DNA of 17,126 nucleotides from Flavobacteriaceae bacterium (GTDB lineage: Bacteria; Bacteroidota; Bacteroidia; Flavobacteriales; Flavobacteriaceae): contig CANJDA010000031.1 in NCBI GenBank assembly GCA_947472705.1, positions 1 to 17,126 of the forward strand, given 5' to 3'. Both the position numbers and the translations under genes were made by a program. Below, piece by piece: positions 13,810 to 17,126 of this stretch. The notes beneath the pieces are model-generated. The model made no database searches and was not told where the DNA came from. It worked only from the letters and a program-made list of their open reading frames with translations. The first letter of the stretch is position 1; every line of letters starts with the position of its first letter.

Positions 13810-14835
13810 TTAGTTCTTTATAATTTTCTTTGTTATACTTCCTGTTTCAGACTCAATGGTTATAAGATAAATCCCTTTGTTTAATTCAACAGGAATCTCA
13901 AAAGTTCCATTTATGGTTTCGTTTTTGGTTTGATAAATGATTTTGCCTAGCATATCAGTTATACGGATGTTGGCATTGTTAATACCATTTGTTGTGTTGA
14001 TTTCAATATTGTTTTGAACTGGGTTTTTTACCCAAAGATTACTAAAAGTATTACTTGTATTATTTAAAAGAACAGTTTCAAATTTCTCTAAAGTAGTATC
14101 TGTTTGATTAATAGACATCAAAGGCACGACAGCAGCAGTAGTTACACTTCTGAAAATCGGATTACCAGTTCCATCTGATGCATCATAATAACTATAAGAA
14201 GTTTGCGTCACCGTACCTACATTAGTAAAAAAACTATAATTCAATGAAATGGTTAAAACTGTTTTCAATCGGGTTACATTACCTGAGTAGGCACCTGTTC
14301 CAAAGTCATTTAAATTTAATGTCCCATAAGCGTCTACTGTAGTCACTAACGTTCCTGAAAATGTACCAGAATAGGTGGTGTAAACATAATTTCCAGCCAC
14401 ATTATCTGAATTTGAATAGCCATAATTCATAGGGAATGCTCCTAAAGTGGCATTATTAGTTGTGAAATTGGCATCTAATCCGCCTCCATTAATACCTGTA
14501 ATTGATAAAATGTTACCAGGGTTTTTGGTATACATTTTTGAAGTTGATAATACCGCATTTACGGTGCTGTTTGAAACAATTACATTGGTGGTGCCAGGAT
14601 AAGTAGTTGATTCAGTTGTTGTTGGAGCAACATAATTTCTAATTTCCGTACCTAATGAAAGCAATTGATTAAAATTCCAGGTTTGACTGGCTCCTGTTGC
14701 ACTGTGGTCTAAAGCATTTGCAGAAGTGACCAAGCTAAAAGTTGAATTGTCTGCTCCGTAAAAAGTCGGTATCGGGCTTTGAGCGGATGCAATTAATATT
14801 GTAAAAAATAATAGTATAAGTAATTTTGTTTTCAT
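13810..14835 (-). CDS. Secreted protein of unknown function with T9SS sorting domain
   Basis: A 341-residue secreted protein. MKTKLLILLFFTILIASAQS is a signal peptide. The mature part (about 21-265) is rich in Thr, Ser, Asn, Gly and Tyr with few charges, as expected for an extracellular beta-rich protein. I do not recognise its domain: TGASQTWNFNQL near residue 45 and repeated TTYSGTFSGTL-like blocks give no enzyme motif. The last 70 residues (WVKNPVQNNIEINT... to GSITKKIIKN) form a T9SS type A sorting domain. The start is taken at the ATG at 14835; the ORF reaches 14859, but that would place a charged octapeptide before the signal peptide. It is followed by a terminator at 13753-13774 and preceded by one at 14891-14917, so it is probably monocistronic. 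Confidence 0.82.
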   Translation of the reverse strand: MKTKLLILLFFTILIASAQSPIPTFYGADNSTFSLVTSANALDHSATGASQTWNFNQLLSLGTEIRNYVAPTTTESTTYPGTTNVIVSNSTVNAVLSTSKMYTKNPGNILSITGINGGGLDANFTTNNATLGAFPMNYGYSNSDNVAGNYVYTTYSGTFSGTLVTTVDAYGTLNLNDFGTGAYSGNVTRLKTVLTISLNYSFFTNVGTVTQTSYSYYDASDGTGNPIFRSVTTAAVVPLMSINQTDTTLEKFETVLLNNTSNTFSNLWVKNPVQNNIEINTTNGINNANIRITDMLGKIIYQTKNETINGTFEIPVELNKGIYLITIESETGSITKKIIKN

Positions 14836-14890
14836 AGTACGATAGTTAAATAGACGCACGAAGATACAAAAAATTCATTTTCAATGAAAT

Positions 14891-14917
14891 AAAAAAGCCC
14901 AAGCTAGAACTTAGGTC
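14891..14917 (-). terminator. Terminator of the Ycf48-like T9SS gene
   Basis: On the minus strand GACCTAAG (14917-14910) pairs with CTTGGGC (14903-14897), with one bulged A and one U-G pair. A U run (14896-14891) follows. It begins about 40 bases after the gene's stop codon. Confidence 0.65.
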
Positions 14918-14959
14918 TTTAATAAGTTAAGAATATTGTTTTTTGCAAATTAGCAATAA

Positions 14960-16177
14960 CTATTTCTTAATTAATTTCTTAGTAATGCTTCCTTTTTCAG
15001 AAGCAAATTGAATAAAATAAACTCCATTTGATAAAGAGTTTACATCAAGTGTTGTATGAGCTGTATTATCCTCTAAGATAATTCGCCCATTCATATCAGT
15101 TATGGTAATTGAGTTTATCTGAGTGTTGCTTTTGTTTTCAATGGTTATTAGCTCAAAAGCAGGATTGGGAGAAATGTAAATACTATTTTTATTAAATTCA
15201 GCAACACCTAAATCTTCCATGGTGCCAGTAGCATTTTTGTAAATTATACCATAATCACCTACCACATAACCAGTTGTGGCATCTGCAAAAGTAATGGCTT
15301 CAAAAGGAGGGTTTCCAGCCGTATCTGCATAACAGTTTTGAGCTGCCGAAAGAACCTGTGTATTGTCCAACTCTCTCTTTTCAATACAGAAATAAGAACA
15401 ATTGCAAAGTGTAAAAGTATTTTCAACACTCCAAACTAGGTTTTCATTCATGGAAAATAAATCAGCTGTTTGAGAATTAGAATCACCCATGTATATTAAA
15501 TTCACTCCACCATCAATGGTTTTGAAAACGGGACCAAATGTTTTTAGAAAACCAATATTTTCGTTTAAAAAGTAAAAAGAAGTCACTTCGTTTGATAGGA
15601 ATGTCCATGTTTCTCCACCATCATTAGTCTTAATAAAAGCATTACTATCTGATCCAGAATATTCAAAACTACAAGCATAACCTACTTGGTCATTTAAAAA
15701 CTGAACGGTCTTAAAGGAATAATTTCCAACATAGCTTTCGTTGCTGAAATTAGTTCCACCATCAATCGTTTTTAATACTAAACCATTGTCGCCAGAAATG
15801 TAAAATACATTCTCACTCAAACAAGATAATCCATAAAAATTTGAAGTAATTCCGGTAGTTATTGTTGACCAACTTTCACCGCTATCAGTAGTTTTAAGAA
15901 GGGTTCCGTTTTCACCAACAGCATAGCCAATAGTAGGATTCACAAATTGTATTTTCATCAAATTTGATATAGTACTTGATGTTTTTTGTACCCAATGTAC
16001 ACCTCCGTCAATGGTTTTTAATATAGTTCCACTATTACCAACTATTAGAACTTCATTTCCAGTAATGCCACTAACATCATTTAAGTTTGCAGTAACTCCC
16101 GAATTTTGAAGTGTCCACCACTGTGCATAAAATGGAAGTGAATTTAAAAGTAGTAGTAGTGCTATAATTTTTTTCAT
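14960..16177 (-). CDS. Secreted Ycf48/BNR-like beta-propeller protein with T9SS sorting domain
   Basis: A 405-residue secreted protein. MKKIIALLLLLNSLPFYAQ is the signal peptide. At least five propeller-blade motifs of the form VG..G.(I/L)LKT.DGG..W follow (near residues 45-62, 91-108, 131-148, 183-194 and 215-225), with a last degenerate VGDYGIIYKN near 308. These are typical of the Ycf48/BNR-repeat, photosystem-II-assembly-like propellers that are common outside phototrophs with unknown ligands. A CNCSYFC cluster near residue 260 is unusual for an exported protein and may form disulfides. Residues about 330-405 are a T9SS type A sorting domain (IYISPNPAFE... SNGVYFIQFA... KKLIKK), similar in its ending to the neighbouring T9SS protein. 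Adhesion or cell-surface binding is a guess; no catalytic motif is seen. Confidence 0.88.
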   Translation of the reverse strand: MKKIIALLLLLNSLPFYAQWWTLQNSGVTANLNDVSGITGNEVLIVGNSGTILKTIDGGVHWVQKTSSTISNLMKIQFVNPTIGYAVGENGTLLKTTDSGESWSTITTGITSNFYGLSCLSENVFYISGDNGLVLKTIDGGTNFSNESYVGNYSFKTVQFLNDQVGYACSFEYSGSDSNAFIKTNDGGETWTFLSNEVTSFYFLNENIGFLKTFGPVFKTIDGGVNLIYMGDSNSQTADLFSMNENLVWSVENTFTLCNCSYFCIEKRELDNTQVLSAAQNCYADTAGNPPFEAITFADATTGYVVGDYGIIYKNATGTMEDLGVAEFNKNSIYISPNPAFELITIENKSNTQINSITITDMNGRIILEDNTAHTTLDVNSLSNGVYFIQFASEKGSITKKLIKK

Positions 16178-16249
16178 AGAAATAATTGATTGAAAAGAAT
16201 AAATGTAAGTAATTATTTTTTACCAATACCTTTTGTTTTTTTAAAATAA

Positions 16250-16279
16250 AAAAGCCCAAACAGTAATGTCTGGGCTTTT
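16250..16279 (-). terminator. Terminator of pruA
   Basis: Arms AAAAGCCCA (16250-16258) and TGGGCTTTT (16271-16279) pair perfectly. They extend over one A-C mismatch to an inner ACA/TGT and a GTAA loop. A U run on the minus strand (16243-16253) follows. It begins 20 bases after the pruA stop. Confidence 0.85.
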
Positions 16280-16299
16280 AATTTTATATGTTGGATTTA

Positions 16300-17126
16300 T
16301 TATTCTCCTAAAAAAGGATAACGATAATCCTCTGGTGTGACCATTGTTTCTTTTATCGTTCTTGGCGAAACCCAACGCAACAAGTTTTGCATAGAACCCG
16401 CTTTATCATTAGTTCCTGAAGCTCTGGCACCTCCAAATGGTTGCATGCCCACTACTGCTCCTGTTGGTTTGTCGTTGATGTAAAAGTTTCCAGCACTGTT
16501 TTGTAAGGCCAAGGTAGCTTCTTCAATAGCATAACGGTCCTGGCTAAAAATGGCTCCAGTCAAGGCGTATTCTGATGTTCCATCAACCAAGGCTAAGGTT
16601 TCGCTCCATTTAGCATCGTCATACACATAAATCGTCATAACTGGCCCAAATAGTTCCGTTTCCATGGTGGCATACTTTGGATTGGTAGTAACGATTACGG
16701 TTGGTTCTATAAAATATCCTTTAGATTTATCATAGTTGCCACCAACGATAATTTCAGCATCCGAATCTTTTTTAGCTTGATCAATAAAACTTGCCAATTT
16801 ATCAAAAGAACCCTCATGAATAACCGCTGTAATGAAGTTACCAAAATCTTCTGGAGAACCCATTTTCATTGATTTTACATCAGTAATTAATTGCTCTTTA
16901 ACCGCTGGCCACAAACTTTGAGGAATATAGCCTCTTGATGCAGCCGAACATTTTTGACCTTGAAATTCAAAAGCACCACGAGTAATTCCGGTAACGACTT
17001 GCTTTACATTGGCACTTGGATGCGCTATCACAAAATCTTTACCTCCTGTTTCTCCAACGATTCTTGGATAAGTTTTATAGGTATGAATATTAGTTCCAAT
17101 TTTTTTCCAGATTTCTTTAAATACAA
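16300..17126 (-). CDS. pruA: L-glutamate gamma-semialdehyde (1-pyrroline-5-carboxylate) dehydrogenase, C-terminal part
   Basis: The C-terminal ~274 residues of an NAD-dependent aldehyde dehydrogenase that oxidises glutamate semialdehyde, from proline breakdown, to glutamate. The reading frame is open to the window edge, so the N-terminal part (probably about 260-270 residues, NAD-binding domain) lies outside. The start-like GTG at 17031 is an internal valine. Visible catalytic features are ETGGKDF (the general-base Glu near the left end of the visible protein) and GQKCSAASR, with the nucleophilic cysteine. These are followed by EVFGP-like ELFGPVMTIYVYDD, SAGNFYINDKPTGAVVGMQPFGGARASGTNDKAG and PRTIKE. 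The GAVVGMQPFGGARASGT block is diagnostic for ALDH4/PruA over other aldehyde dehydrogenases. No proline dehydrogenase domain is seen in the visible part, so PutA-type fusion is not indicated. Confidence 0.93.
   Translation of the reverse strand, partial: VFKEIWKKIGTNIHTYKTYPRIVGETGGKDFVIAHPSANVKQVVTGITRGAFEFQGQKCSAASRGYIPQSLWPAVKEQLITDVKSMKMGSPEDFGNFITAVIHEGSFDKLASFIDQAKKDSDAEIIVGGNYDKSKGYFIEPTVIVTTNPKYATMETELFGPVMTIYVYDDAKWSETLALVDGTSEYALTGAIFSQDRYAIEEATLALQNSAGNFYINDKPTGAVVGMQPFGGARASGTNDKAGSMQNLLRWVSPRTIKETMVTPEDYRYPFLGE

Noticed and set aside
16300..17031. Complete short gene starting at GTG 17031
   Set aside because: The frame continues to the window edge with the ETGGKDF catalytic motif upstream of that GTG, so the gene is a truncated pruA, not a short ORF.

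Overview
The window is AT-rich chromosomal DNA from a member of the Bacteroidota, most likely Flavobacterium or a close relative. Three secreted proteins end in type IX secretion (T9SS type A) sorting domains. Several promoters match the Bacteroidota TTG / TAnnTTTG pattern, no strong Shine-Dalgarno sequences are seen, and a short interspersed element at about 5981-6060 resembles a dispersed repeat I remember from flavobacterial genomes. There are 19 protein genes, one of them cut by the right edge. I see no rRNA, tRNA, insertion sequence, prophage or CRISPR array.

Layout. Positions 133-3230 (+): a WbpE-like PLP sugar aminotransferase, then UDP-glucose 4-epimerase (galE) one base later, then an EamA-type drug/metabolite transporter. 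The first two suggest nucleotide-sugar supply for surface glycans. Positions 3258-4974 (-): a secreted M23 peptidase followed by a small charged lipoprotein. Positions 5060-5932 (-): fabD for fatty-acid synthesis, with a tetraloop terminator and a good promoter. Positions 6084-8257 (-): a tightly packed five-gene operon, in transcription order pirin, YjdJ-like GNAT, OsmC, YjdI-like Fe-S protein and NAD(P)H-dependent FMN reductase. This looks like a redox or electrophile stress cassette. Positions 8258-8551: a 294-bp gene-free stretch with an 11-bp tandem repeat and a 15-bp palindrome. Positions 8552-10616 (-): purT, a small secreted Cys-rich protein (DUF6370-like) and a Crp/Fnr regulator, packed with gaps of 4 and 6 bases. 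Positions 10672-11859 (-): a class I/II aminotransferase. Positions 11915-13009 (-): a membrane fatty-acid desaturase, divergent from rsmG (13117-13746, +). The intergenic region between them carries a palindrome matching 15 of 19 positions of the classical Fur box. Positions 13810-16177 (-): two T9SS-secreted proteins, one of unknown function and one Ycf48/BNR-like propeller. Positions 16300-17126 (-): the C-terminal part of 1-pyrroline-5-carboxylate dehydrogenase (pruA).

Most genes are ordinary housekeeping or envelope genes. Transcription units are separated by clear hairpin terminators. I did not find a defence system or biosynthetic cluster. The parts most worth following are the pirin-YjdJ-OsmC-YjdI-FMN reductase operon, the Fur-like operator at the desaturase gene, the short dispersed element upstream of fabD, and the unexplained 8258-8551 gap.
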